From Deltaproteobacteria bacterium (lineage in GTDB: Bacteria; Myxococcota_A; Polyangia; Polyangiales; Houyiibacteriaceae), in the NCBI GenBank assembly GCA_017644045.1, contig JAEPMI010000001.1, positions 612,470 through 676,469 of the forward strand: a stretch of 64,000 bases of DNA, written 5' to 3'. The notes beneath the pieces were generated by a model, which ran no database searches, was not told the origin of the DNA, and saw nothing but the letters and a program-made list of their open reading frames with translations. Below, one piece after another: positions 32,936-40,689 of the stretch. The translations under genes were made by a program, and so were the position numbers. Within the stretch, counting starts at the first letter, position 1, and each line of letters opens with the position of its first letter.

Positions 32936-34663
32936 TCAGTTCAGACTCTCGTCCCTGGTCCCGAAGTTCAGCGTCTCGTCCCGTGGGTTCACGATCCGAA
33001 CGGTCGGGTCGATGGGGATGTCGATCACCCAGGTCCCCTTCTGGGACCGCTGAAGCGCGTCGCGGAGCTCGTCCTCCGTGGTGACCCGAATCGCGTTGGC
33101 TCCGAGCGAGCGGGCATAGCCGACGATGTCGATGACGGGGAGGGACCAGTCGTGGCTCCGCCCGTACACCTTCTGGGATCCGTGCGCGACCATGCCCCAC
33201 TGTCCGTCGTCGAAGACGGCGAAGGTGACGGGCACGTCGTGTCTCGCACACGTGGCCAGCTCGTTGCCGGCCATCAGTAGACCCCCGTCGCCACAGATCC
33301 CGACCACTCTGGAATGAGGGGCGCCCATCGCGATGCCGATCGCCATGCCGATGCCCGAGCCCATTCCACCCAGGCCGAGGGAGGCATGGAATCGACCGGG
33401 CGTGTCGAGTCGCAGTCCCTGCGCGGCAAAGACCAGATGGTTGCCGATGTCGCTGGTGAAGATGGTGTCGTTCGGGAGCGCCTGCTGAAGGACCGCGGGA
33501 ACCCCGCGAGGGTCGAACGGAGCATCCTGGAGCGGCCGATGGTCGGGCGGCGCGATCGTCAGCGGTGGCGACACGTCGAGGGGCTCGGGCAGCTGCCGCA
33601 GGACGTGATCCAAGATCACCCGGGGGTCGCCCGCGAGGGCATAGTCGACCGGGTAGGAGCGCCCGAGCCGGTCGGCATCGTAGTCCACCTGAATGACCAC
33701 TCCGCCAGCAGGCCGAATGAGCTCGCTGAAGTTGGCCGTCGTCGTGTCGTCGAGGCGAGCACCGACGATCAACAGCGTGTCCACCCCGTCTTGGAGATAG
33801 GCTTCGGCGCGCCCAGCGCTCCCCACTCCGAAGACGCCGAGGGACAGAGGATGACTCTCGGGGAAGAGCCCCTTCGCCTCCAGATCCGTGAACACGGGAC
33901 AGCGCAGCCGCTCCGCGAGCGCGCGGACCACACCTCGGGCGCCCGCCTGGTACGCGCGGCCACCGAGCATGATGGCCGTACGCTCGGCGCGTAGGTGTTG
34001 GACGATGTCCGCGCTCAAGTCGGCGGGGGGAATGCTCGGGTGGATCCCGCTGGCGAGGCTCACTTTGGTGCGTGGTGCGCGCTGTCCAGCCACGTCGACC
34101 GGGATGCGGATCACCGCAGGACCGTAGGGACGGGACGTCGCTCGCCGTATCGCCTCCGACGTGAGCGCCCGCGCCACCCAGGGGCGTTCGATGATCAGAG
34201 ACTCTTTGGCGAGAGAGCTGGCGACTTGGTGGAGGTCGATGCCGTGGAGCGAACCGTCCTGGAGCGCAGCCCGACCTCTGGAAGTGGTCGCCACCTCTCC
34301 GACCAAGAGGATCAGTGGAGTCTCGTCCAGCCGTGACGCGGACAACCCGGTCAGAGCGTTGAGCGCACCCGGACCGGAGGTGACGGCCACGACTCCTGGT
34401 TGACCGGTCGACCGCGCGTACCCCATGGCGGCATAGACGGCCATGGTCTCGTGCTGGCAGGACACGAACTCGGGCCCCGCGCCGTCGAGGCACGCGTCCA
34501 CCACGGGCGAGATGGTTCCGCCCGGAATGCCGAAGATGCGATCGACACCGGCTTCGTTGAGTACGGACACCACCGCGGCTGCGGCGGTCTCCGAAACCAC
34601 CGTCGATGCAGGGGTGGCCTTCAGCCGGGACGTGATGAGAGAAAGGGGGGTGGGCTCGGACAT
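32936..34663 (-). CDS. Thiamine pyrophosphate-dependent enzyme, acetolactate-synthase-like
   Basis: A 575-residue ThDP enzyme. ATG 34663 is preferred because AAGGAGA precedes it. The N-terminal PYR domain has the activating Glu in QHETMAVYAAMGYARSTGQPGV and the SGPGALNALTG segment. The central domain has IMLGGRAYQAGARGV, and the C-terminal PP domain has GDGGLLMAGNELATCARHDVPV. In the Mg site FAVFDDGQWGM, the usual NN is replaced by DD. It resembles large subunits of acetolactate synthase, but no small subunit is nearby and FAD-site residues are not obvious. It may be a benzoylformate-decarboxylase or acyloin-type enzyme. It is the last gene of a cluster with the KAS III-like gene. Confidence 0.85.
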   Translation of the reverse strand: MSEPTPLSLITSRLKATPASTVVSETAAAAVVSVLNEAGVDRIFGIPGGTISPVVDACLDGAGPEFVSCQHETMAVYAAMGYARSTGQPGVVAVTSGPGALNALTGLSASRLDETPLILLVGEVATTSRGRAALQDGSLHGIDLHQVASSLAKESLIIERPWVARALTSEAIRRATSRPYGPAVIRIPVDVAGQRAPRTKVSLASGIHPSIPPADLSADIVQHLRAERTAIMLGGRAYQAGARGVVRALAERLRCPVFTDLEAKGLFPESHPLSLGVFGVGSAGRAEAYLQDGVDTLLIVGARLDDTTTANFSELIRPAGGVVIQVDYDADRLGRSYPVDYALAGDPRVILDHVLRQLPEPLDVSPPLTIAPPDHRPLQDAPFDPRGVPAVLQQALPNDTIFTSDIGNHLVFAAQGLRLDTPGRFHASLGLGGMGSGIGMAIGIAMGAPHSRVVGICGDGGLLMAGNELATCARHDVPVTFAVFDDGQWGMVAHGSQKVYGRSHDWSLPVIDIVGYARSLGANAIRVTTEDELRDALQRSQKGTWVIDIPIDPTVRIVNPRDETLNFGTRDESLN

Positions 34664-34818
34664 GGGTCTCCTTCGGAGCAGCGATCTGGGCTCCTCTCGC
34701 ATCCTCAAAAGACGGTGGGACGCTCGGGGCCGGAGGTACGGGCGCCCGAGGCTGATCTTGATGTCTCTCAGTGCGATGACTCATTGACCCCCAGAGGGGG
34801 CCATGAGCGCAGCGGTGG

Positions 34819-35340
34819 CTAGCTCGCCTCTTCAGCGACCCTGACGCCGAGCGTCAGGTAGCGAGCGCGAAAGTCCGCGATCGCATGGGCGATGTGATCC
34901 ACATCGGCAACGACACCACGCTGGCGAAGTTGGGTGCTCAGCCACGCCACCGCGCCCGGCGTGTCCTTGAAGAGCTTCATGGGATAGGAGTGCGCCGAGA
35001 GAATCGTCATCCCAGTGGCGATTCCTCGCTGAATCGCTGCGACGAAGCCGGTCTGAGAGAACACGCCGGCCACCCCCACCGCCCCCCGCGCTGCGAGCCG
35101 CTCGTTGATCGAAGCGCTGAGCTCCCGAAGCTCCGGTGAGGGAGTCGACCCTTCCGGGTAGAAGAGCAGTGCGGCCCCACGTGGAGAGTTCTCGAGAGCC
35201 CGCATCCCCAACCGCTCCGTGCCTTCCATGGCACCGCGGAGGATGTCCCCTCGCCAAATGACGCACGCGACCGGCCCCACCACCACGAACGCGTGGTCGT
35301 CGGTCACTTCGAGCAATTCGAGGGAAGGAGCGCTGGACAC
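34819..35340 (-). CDS. Conserved hypothetical protein (possible STAS/SpoIIAA-like)
   Basis: A 173-residue soluble protein. The start VTDDHAFVVVGPVACVIWRGDILRGAMEGTERL and the regular alternation of strands and helices resemble the SpoIIAA/STAS-like proteins common in myxobacteria, but no defining motif is present. It lies between the KAS III-like gene (42-nt gap) and the TPP-enzyme gene (155-nt gap with a short CCCCC-AGA-GGGGG hairpin at 34788-34800). Function not assigned. Confidence 0.55.
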   Translation of the reverse strand: MSSAPSLELLEVTDDHAFVVVGPVACVIWRGDILRGAMEGTERLGMRALENSPRGAALLFYPEGSTPSPELRELSASINERLAARGAVGVAGVFSQTGFVAAIQRGIATGMTILSAHSYPMKLFKDTPGAVAWLSTQLRQRGVVADVDHIAHAIADFRARYLTLGVRVAEEAS

Positions 35341-35382
35341 GTAGGTCTCTGAGTTGTCGCTTTGGATCGCTGAAGGATATCT

Positions 35383-36468
35383 CTAACCGCACCAACGGAA
35401 AAGAACCGCTGAACTGTGGGCACCCGATCCCTTGGAATAGATCAGAACCAGGTCCCCGGCGCTCGCGCGACCGGAGTCTGCGAGCGCCTCCAGAGCCAAG
35501 CCTACGCTAGCCGCGAGCGGATAGCCGACTTGAGCGAACCGAGACACGGTCTGCTCCGGGCCGAGACCGAGACGCTCACAGAACACGGCCGGCGCCCATG
35601 GGCGAGGTTCGTAGCTCACGAGCCAGTCCAGGTCCGATGCTTCGACGCCGGCCCGGGCGAGCAGCGGCACGGCGACCGACTCGAACACGGTCGCGAGCTG
35701 GGCGCCCATCCGGCGGGAGAGCGCGGGATCGGGGGATTGCCAGGTCAGCTTCGATCGATGCGCTTCACCGTCGTACCAGGGGGTCGCCCAGTGGTCCGGC
35801 TGCGGCAGCAGCTGGGCCATGCGATGGAAACTGCCCAGCGTGGCGTGGCCGGCATCGACGAACCCCTGCCCTACCGGCACCGGACCCATCACCGTCGCGA
35901 CCGCGGCGTCCCCCAACACTCGAGAAGTGATGTTCGCAGGGTTGGAGAGCCGACTCGTGATCGCGCTCTGAACGAGCAACGCATGCCGATAGCGGCCGGT
36001 GCCGATCAACCGAGCAGCCAGCTCGAGATGCATCGGCAGCGACGCGCCCTCGCGCTCCGCCCCGAAGGCCAACACGTCCGAGCGCAGACCCAGCCGGTCG
36101 GCCAGCAGTGGGGCATTGCTCGGGGCCGCCACGTCAGCGAGGTGAGAGAAGGTCAGGAGCAGGTCGACCTCATCGGGCGCGACACCGCTGCGCTCGAGCG
36201 CCTGTGCGCATGCTTCGTGTTCCAGGTCCGACGGCGAGCGCCCGTCTTCGAGAACGCGCCGTTCGACGGCGCCGAGGAACGGGTCCCCGGCTTCGGCAGC
36301 CAACCTCGGGGCCACCTCCGGATCCACTCCCTGCTGCCGAAGCATCGCGACCGTCGGCTGCTCGAAGACGTCGCCCCGCCGGTCGGTCACGACGTCCTGC
36401 CAGAAGTCGTTTCGGCGAACCCGAGCGGGTAGCGCGCCGGCGACGGCGAGGATGCCCGCGACGGTCAA
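35383..36468 (-). CDS. KAS III (FabH)-like protein lacking the catalytic triad
   Basis: A 361-residue thiolase-fold protein beginning at TTG 36468, whose start overlaps the stop of the kinase gene by 4 nt. KAS III features include VDLLLTFSHLADVAAPSNAPLLADRLGL, SNPANITSRVLGDAAVATVMG and VGYPLAASVGLALEALADSG. By alignment with FabH, the catalytic Cys is Gly141 (AEREGASLP), the His is Tyr286 (WLVSYEPRPW) and the Asn is Tyr316 (QVGYPLAAS). All three are lost, so it should not condense acyl-CoA and malonyl-ACP. It may bind or transfer an acyl group or be a structural partner. Confidence 0.78.
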   Translation of the reverse strand: MTVAGILAVAGALPARVRRNDFWQDVVTDRRGDVFEQPTVAMLRQQGVDPEVAPRLAAEAGDPFLGAVERRVLEDGRSPSDLEHEACAQALERSGVAPDEVDLLLTFSHLADVAAPSNAPLLADRLGLRSDVLAFGAEREGASLPMHLELAARLIGTGRYRHALLVQSAITSRLSNPANITSRVLGDAAVATVMGPVPVGQGFVDAGHATLGSFHRMAQLLPQPDHWATPWYDGEAHRSKLTWQSPDPALSRRMGAQLATVFESVAVPLLARAGVEASDLDWLVSYEPRPWAPAVFCERLGLGPEQTVSRFAQVGYPLAASVGLALEALADSGRASAGDLVLIYSKGSGAHSSAVLFRWCG

Positions 36469-38111
36469 CGCGCCCTCCGTCGTCGTTCCGATACGACCGC
36501 GAGGATCTCGTCTCGAGATGTCGGCTTGGCGAGCAACGGTACCGGCGTCTTCTCCAGCCACGCGCGGACCTCGTCGCGAAACGCACCGCCGGTGCTGAAC
36601 ACGAACCGGTCGAGTAACTCCGGGGCGATTCGGCCGAGCTCTCGGTACACGCCGAGGCCATCGACTCCCGGCATCATCACGTCACAGACGATCAAGTCGA
36701 AGGCCAGGTCGCCACCCTCGAGTCGCTCGAGGGCGGCCGGCGCATCCTCACCAACCACCTCATGGGGCCGAAGGAGCCGGCGGTAGGCGCGACGGATGGA
36801 AGGCTCGTCGTCGACGACGAGGATTCGGAAGAGGCCGGGGTCTTCGGTTTCAGCGGAAGAATACGAGGGGCCATCCGATTCCGCGGGCTCGGTGGTCTGC
36901 GGAAATCGAACGACCACTCGCGCTCCCGACCGATCGGTGCGGTTGCCCACGTCCATGCGGCCGTCGTGCGCGAGCACGATCTCGTTGGCGATCGAGAGTC
37001 CCAGGCCGGAGCCGTCTTCCCCCTTGGTCGTGTAGAAGGGTTCGAAGGCACGACGCAGGACCGCGGGAGCGAATCCCGGACCGGTATCCTCCACGACGAG
37101 CTCCACGTCCTGGCCCGCCGCGCGCGTGGTCACCCGCACGACGTGAGCGTCCTGCTCCGAAGTCGCGAGAGCGAAAGCCGCGTTCACGAGCAGGTTGGTG
37201 ACCACCTGCGCCAACGCTCCCGATCGGCCCATGATCAGTGGGCGGTCCGACGAGAGATCCAGTTCGAGCCGACCATGATGCTGAATCTGATTGCGAGTGA
37301 GAACGCAGGCCCACTCCACCACCTCGTTGAGGGAGGTCGGAGTGAACGGTTCCTGCTCGGTGGGGCGGCGAGCGAATACACCGAGCTGTCGGACGATGCC
37401 GACGATTCGCTCGACGCCGACCCGGCTCTCCCCGACGAGGCTGGTGACCTCCCGAGGTTCTGGCAACTCCACCGAGGCCAGGAGCTCGGCGATGGCTGGG
37501 TCGGCCCGTCGCGCGTGCAGGCTCTCCACCAATGACTCCCACAACCGCACGTGCGAGGCGAGAACGGTGAGATTCGCCGCCACGAACGACGCCGGATTGT
37601 TGATGTCGTGAGCCACGCTGGCCGCCAGGCGGCCGAGGCTCGAAAGACGGTCGTCGTGCTCGAGCTCCCGTCGACCTCTCTCGTGCAGCTTTCGCTCGAC
37701 CGCGTACTGAATCGCTCGGGTCAGGATGTCGGGCTTCAGCTCGCTCACGTGGAGGTAGTCCTGGGCCCCAATCTCCAGGGCCCGCCCGGCGTGCGAACGA
37801 TCTCGACCCACGATGATGAATGGGATGTCTGGCCATTCCGCGACCAGATCCAGACCATCACCGTCGGGCAATGTCTCCGTGATCAGCACACACGTCGGTC
37901 TCGCAGTTCGTAGGACCTCGCGTGCCTCGACGTGCGTGCTCACGTGGTGGAGCTGGGTGTGCCTAGCCCTCGGGGCGGCGTCCTCGGCTGGAAGCTCGAG
38001 GTCGATGAGGCCGTCACCGACCGTCAGTACCTGCCACGCCGCGTGTCCTGGGATCGATAGCGACAGCTCTGGCGCACGGGTCGTGAAGCTGTCTGCTGGT
38101 GGCACAGACAC
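36465..38111 (-). CDS. Hybrid histidine kinase with degenerate N-terminal receiver and C-terminal receiver
   Basis: A 548-residue soluble kinase. Residues 25-135 form a receiver-like domain in which the phosphoacceptor Asp is replaced by Thr78 (LITETLPDGDG). HisKA has His168 (RLAASVAHDINNPASF), followed by a HATPase with NLLVNAAFALATSEQD, DTGPGFA and GSGLGLSIANEI. The C-terminal receiver has LVVDDEPS and Asp in VCDVMMPGVDGLG, with a conserved Lys in LLAKPTSRDE. There is no membrane helix. It heads the cluster with the KAS III-like gene, so a soluble signal related to it may be sensed (inference). Confidence 0.88.
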   Translation of the reverse strand: MSVPPADSFTTRAPELSLSIPGHAAWQVLTVGDGLIDLELPAEDAAPRARHTQLHHVSTHVEAREVLRTARPTCVLITETLPDGDGLDLVAEWPDIPFIIVGRDRSHAGRALEIGAQDYLHVSELKPDILTRAIQYAVERKLHERGRRELEHDDRLSSLGRLAASVAHDINNPASFVAANLTVLASHVRLWESLVESLHARRADPAIAELLASVELPEPREVTSLVGESRVGVERIVGIVRQLGVFARRPTEQEPFTPTSLNEVVEWACVLTRNQIQHHGRLELDLSSDRPLIMGRSGALAQVVTNLLVNAAFALATSEQDAHVVRVTTRAAGQDVELVVEDTGPGFAPAVLRRAFEPFYTTKGEDGSGLGLSIANEIVLAHDGRMDVGNRTDRSGARVVVRFPQTTEPAESDGPSYSSAETEDPGLFRILVVDDEPSIRRAYRRLLRPHEVVGEDAPAALERLEGGDLAFDLIVCDVMMPGVDGLGVYRELGRIAPELLDRFVFSTGGAFRDEVRAWLEKTPVPLLAKPTSRDEILAVVSERRRRAR

Positions 38112-38194
38112 GAAATATGGGGTCTAGGCGGCCGGCAAACAACCGTCCCCAACTGGTCGGTAGCCAACCTCGCGCTCGTGGGCCCGCAAAACGA

Positions 38195-38231
38195 CGAAAC
38201 CCCTGGGATCCTAACGGATCCAGGGATTTCG
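38195..38231 (-). terminator. Rho-independent terminator next to a tRNA-Lys remnant
   Basis: On the plus strand CGAAACCCCTGGGATCC (38195-38211), loop TAAC, GGATCCAGGGATTTCG (38216-38231) form a nearly perfect stem with one mismatch and one bulge. Read on the minus strand it is followed by TCGTTTTGCG. It has the same position relative to the tRNA-like remnant at 38235 as the terminator at 41533-41580 has to the intact tRNA-Lys. In its present setting it also ends the SRPBCC gene. Confidence 0.65.
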
Positions 38232-38234
38232 AGG

Positions 38235-38271
38235 GGTGGGCGACGAAGGACGTGATCCATCGGCCAATGGA
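38235..38271 (-). pseudogene. Displaced 3' portion of a tRNA-Lys gene (att-like remnant)
   Basis: These 37 nt match 41586-41622 of the intact tRNA-Lys(CTT) in 30 positions. They cover the anticodon 3' stem through the T arm to the acceptor end (tRNA positions 39-75). GCCAATGGA, GAAGGAC and GGTGGG are exact. The rest of a tRNA is absent. Such displaced 3' ends mark the far side of elements integrated at a tRNA gene. Seen directly; the origin is inferred. Confidence 0.6.
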
Positions 38272-38338
38272 GGCCGAGCTCGGCAGGGCCCGTGATGTCG
38301 CGGAACGAGCCCAACGCCGCAGCCCGGCGAAGCGCTGG

Positions 38339-38827
38339 TCAGGCCGCGGAGAGAAAGCTGTCGATCTGATTGATCGCCGAGCTCGCGCCCTCGACGATCC
38401 CCATGTCGAGCACCTGCTGAAGCGCCTCGGCGCTCGCGTAGGTGCTGACGAAGGTGGCTCGGGTGCCCGCTGCGATCGCCTCGAACGAGTACGTGCATTG
38501 GGAGACCGGCATGTCTTGGTTCACCACGAAGCTCTCGTCTGCGAACCCATCTTCGAAACTGAACGCATTCGGCTCGTCCACGGCAGTGATGGTCCAGACG
38601 CCGTGGTACTTCTCCCCTTCGGGCCCGGTCATGAAGTACTTGCTCACCCCGCCTACCCGAAGCTCGTGTTCGACGAAAGTCGCGGGGTGGCTCGGAGGTC
38701 CGAAGACGCGCTCGAGCTGACGCGGGTCGGCGTAGAGAGCCCAGATCCGCTCGATGGGCGCGGCGAACTCGGCGGTGATGGTGAGGCTCAGTCGCTCGGT
38801 GTCATGAACCACATTGGTGACGGGCAT
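38339..38827 (-). CDS. SRPBCC/AHSA1-family protein
   Basis: A 162-residue START-like protein. The family pattern ITAEFAAPIERIWALYADPRQLERVFGPPSHPATFVEHELRVGG, then YHGVWTITAVDEPNAFSFEDGF and a C-terminal helix, is the AHSA1 (polyketide cyclase-like) fold that binds hydrophobic ligands. The gene starts 3 nt after the ArsR stop, so both are in one operon. ArsR-SRPBCC pairs are frequent; their ligands are usually unknown. Confidence 0.88.
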   Translation of the reverse strand: MPVTNVVHDTERLSLTITAEFAAPIERIWALYADPRQLERVFGPPSHPATFVEHELRVGGVSKYFMTGPEGEKYHGVWTITAVDEPNAFSFEDGFADESFVVNQDMPVSQCTYSFEAIAAGTRATFVSTYASAEALQQVLDMGIVEGASSAINQIDSFLSAA

Positions 38828-38830
38828 GGA

Positions 38831-39202
38831 TCACTCCTCTGGGTCGCGCTGCTGCGCGTTCTGGTTGTTGGTCTCGGCCTCCATCGCTAGGAGGTCGTCG
38901 ATTCGAGCCACGCGACCGCGCCACACCTCCTCCAGCTCGGAGAGGAGGGCGCCGACCGTTCGAAGGGCTTCCACCTCGCCGGTCGCCAACGCTTTGCGGC
39001 CCTCCCGACGTTTGGTCAGCAAGCCCGCTCGCTCGAGCACGGCGACGTGCTTCTGCACGGCTGCAAAGCTCATCTCGTACTTCGCAGCCAATGACGAAAC
39101 GGAGTGCTCACCCGCGAGGACGCGACGGAGAATGTCGCGCCGGGTGCGGTCGGCCAGCGCCCGAAAGAGCGCGTCCGCCTGGTCGTCGTCGTACGTGAAC
39201 AC
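38831..39202 (-). CDS. ArsR-family (SdpR/Rv2034-type) transcriptional regulator
   Basis: A 123-residue winged-helix repressor: ALFRALADRTRRDILRRVLAGEHSVSSLAAKYEMSFAAVQKHVAVLERAGLLTKRREGRKALATG. The Ala-Val-Gln-Lys-His recognition helix and absence of metal-binding Cys/His point to the SdpR/Rv2034 branch that is paired with AHSA1 proteins. GTG 39202 is chosen because a 24-bp palindromic operator lies immediately upstream; TTG 39214 is an alternative but would place the operator inside the coding region. It probably represses itself and the SRPBCC gene. Confidence 0.85.
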   Translation of the reverse strand: MFTYDDDQADALFRALADRTRRDILRRVLAGEHSVSSLAAKYEMSFAAVQKHVAVLERAGLLTKRREGRKALATGEVEALRTVGALLSELEEVWRGRVARIDDLLAMEAETNNQNAQQRDPEE

Positions 39203-39206
39203 TCCG

Positions 39207-39230
39207 ACATACAACCATCTGGTTGTATGT
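39207..39230. promoter_or_regulatory. Perfect palindromic operator for the ArsR gene
   Basis: ACATACAACCA (39207-39217), spacer TC, then its exact reverse complement at 39220-39230. It is 4 bp upstream of the ArsR GTG start. The shape, with an ACAACCA/TGGTTGT core, is like known sites of Rv2034-type ArsR repressors (established for the family). Strong candidate for autoregulation. Confidence 0.72.
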
Positions 39231-39320
39231 TCGTCAAGTCGAAGGTGGGTGCTCGACGTCGACGGAGTCGGCGACGTCGAGGCAGTCCCCCGGAGAGAGC
39301 CTGGGACCGACGTGGCCTGG

Positions 39321-39908
39321 CTACGGCGTTCCGCTGGGTCTCGACATGAGCCCGTCGAGGTAGACGTCGAGTTGTCGGTGGGCGGTCGCACGCTCGGCGG
39401 CGGGGTCGAGACCGATCACCAAGGGTCGACAGAATCTGATGGTAGCGAGTGCGATGTCCGTCGCCGTGACGTCGGCATCGATGGTGCCGTCGGAGCGCGC
39501 AGCCCCGATCAACCGGTCGAGGAGTTGGCGCGCGGCGGCCTGCCGATCGGGCCAGCTCGGGGTGTCGAGCAACGGTCGGAGGATGCTGACCACGCCCAGA
39601 CCGGTGTCGATGGCCACATGCGCGTAGCGGCGCAGCGCCTCACCTCCGGACCGGGACTCCTCACACGCGCTCTCCCCTTGCTCGATCGTGCGGTCGAGCA
39701 CGTCGAGGACCACCGCACGCAACAGTCCCTCCCGATCGGGAAAGTGCCGGTACAGCGTTCCGATACCGACTCCAGCTCGTTTCGCGACGGCGTCACGAGA
39801 CGGCTCCGCACCCGCCTCGAGGACCAGTTCGATCGCCGCGTCGAGGAGCCGGCGACGGTTCCGTCGCGCGTCGGCCCGTTTGAGGTCAGGTGCGTTGACA
39901 CTCGCCAT
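39321..39908 (-). CDS. TetR family regulator, divergent from arr
   Basis: A 195-residue TetR protein. The DNA-binding domain is DARRNRRRLLDAAIELVLEAGAEPSRDAVAKRAGVGIGTLYRHFPDREGLLRAVV; the remainder is a helical ligand domain with PSWPDRQAAARQLLDRLIG. ATG 39908 is the choice; ATG 39920 is an alternative within the operator. It is transcribed away from the rifampin ADP-ribosyltransferase gene, and an inverted repeat lies between them, so it may control arr and sense a related drug. Confidence 0.85.
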   Translation of the reverse strand: MASVNAPDLKRADARRNRRRLLDAAIELVLEAGAEPSRDAVAKRAGVGIGTLYRHFPDREGLLRAVVLDVLDRTIEQGESACEESRSGGEALRRYAHVAIDTGLGVVSILRPLLDTPSWPDRQAAARQLLDRLIGAARSDGTIDADVTATDIALATIRFCRPLVIGLDPAAERATAHRQLDVYLDGLMSRPSGTP

Positions 39909-39909
39909 G

Positions 39910-39932
39910 AAGCGGAGCATATCCCTCCGCTT
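39910..39932. promoter_or_regulatory. Inverted repeat between tetR and arr (probable operator)
   Basis: AAGCGGAG (39910-39917), a 7-nt spacer, then CTCCGCTT (39925-39932): a perfect 8-bp dyad just upstream of the TetR start, in the 62-nt divergent spacer with arr. This AGCGGAG-N-CTCCGCT shape is commonly bound by TetR proteins (family knowledge). Binding here is inferred. Confidence 0.65.
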
Positions 39933-39970
39933 TCGCGAGTCCAATCGTCGACGGAGAGCACGGAGGCCCC

Positions 39971-40483
39971 ATGAACGATGACCAGAGCGATCCTCGGTCG
40001 AAGACCATCGAGCAGGCCATCGCCGAGTCGGACGGCACACGCTCGGCCCCAGTGACCTTCGAACGGTGCGACCACGTCGTCGGGCCCTTCTTCCACGGCA
40101 CGAAGGTCGCCTTCCGACCTGGCGATCTCGTGGTCGTCGGCCACCCGTCGAACTACCACCGAGGTCGGGTCGCGAACCACGTGTACTTCGCCGCCCTCCT
40201 CGAACCGGCGGTCTGGGCCGCCGAGCTGGCCACCGCGTTTGCAGAACGGAGCGGGTCGGGCCGGATCTACGTGGTGGAACCCACCGGCCCGTTCGAGGAC
40301 GACCCCAACGTCACCGACAAGCGGTTCCCCGGCAACGTCACCCAGTCCTACCGAACCCCGCATCCGATGCGAGTCGTGGAGGAAGTGGCGACGTGGGACG
40401 CTCACACCCGCGAACAGGTGCAGACCATGGTCGACAGCATCATGCGCCTTCGTGCGCAAGGGCTCGACGTCATCGAGGACTGA
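39971..40483 (+). CDS. arr: Rifampin ADP-ribosyltransferase (Arr)
   Basis: A 170-residue Arr protein, which inactivates rifamycins by transferring ADP-ribose from NAD+. The core is unmistakable: GPFFHGTKVAFRPGDL with His42, GRVANHVYFAALLEPAVWAAEL with Tyr72, and GRIYVVEPTGPFEDDPNVTD with Asp110/111, then PGNVTQSYRTPHPMRVVEEV. Mycobacterial Arr has corresponding His, Tyr and Asp. The N-terminus is about 25 residues longer than the usual 140-residue enzyme. GGAGG lies at 39962-39966. It is a probable intrinsic resistance gene or has another ADP-ribosyl target; activity is not proven. Confidence 0.9.
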   Translation: MNDDQSDPRSKTIEQAIAESDGTRSAPVTFERCDHVVGPFFHGTKVAFRPGDLVVVGHPSNYHRGRVANHVYFAALLEPAVWAAELATAFAERSGSGRIYVVEPTGPFEDDPNVTDKRFPGNVTQSYRTPHPMRVVEEVATWDAHTREQVQTMVDSIMRLRAQGLDVIED

Positions 40484-40501
40484 CTGCCACGTAGCCGAGG
40501 G

Positions 40502-40555
40502 CCCGAAACGAAGAATCCCCCGCGACCGTGGCGAGCCCGAGGGCCCTGGAATCGC
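40502..40555. repeat. 54-bp direct repeat, copy 1
   Basis: Identical over all 54 bases to 41520-41573 (offset 1018). This copy holds one arm of the tRNA terminator stem but lacks most of the other; the match stops in that arm. The bases immediately outside the copies differ (g/t on the left, t/g on the right). It lies 18 nt past the arr stop. Confidence 0.9.
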
Positions 40556-40575
40556 TCTGTCGAGGAGGAACTGAG

Positions 40576-40668
40576 ATGGCGGGTCTGGCTCTAAGGGAAG
40601 AGGTGGCAGCATGCATCTTGGGTGGGTACCGGATGCACACCCCTGGAGGACCCGGAACTTCGGGCTAG
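40576..40668 (+). CDS. Possible small peptide gene (30 aa) in the cassette
   Basis: ATG 40576 is preceded by GGAGG at 40564-40568 with 7-nt spacing, an excellent ribosome-binding site. The frame encodes 30 residues beginning MAGLALREEVAACILGGYRM and ending in a Gly/Pro-rich tail, and stops at TAG 40666-40668. It ends 21 nt before the next gene. Because it is so short, only the RBS and the cassette setting support it; it could be a leader peptide, a secreted peptide or chance. Confidence 0.35.
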   Translation: MAGLALREEVAACILGGYRMHTPGGPGTSG

Positions 40669-40689
40669 CCTTCCGCGGAGGAACACAGA

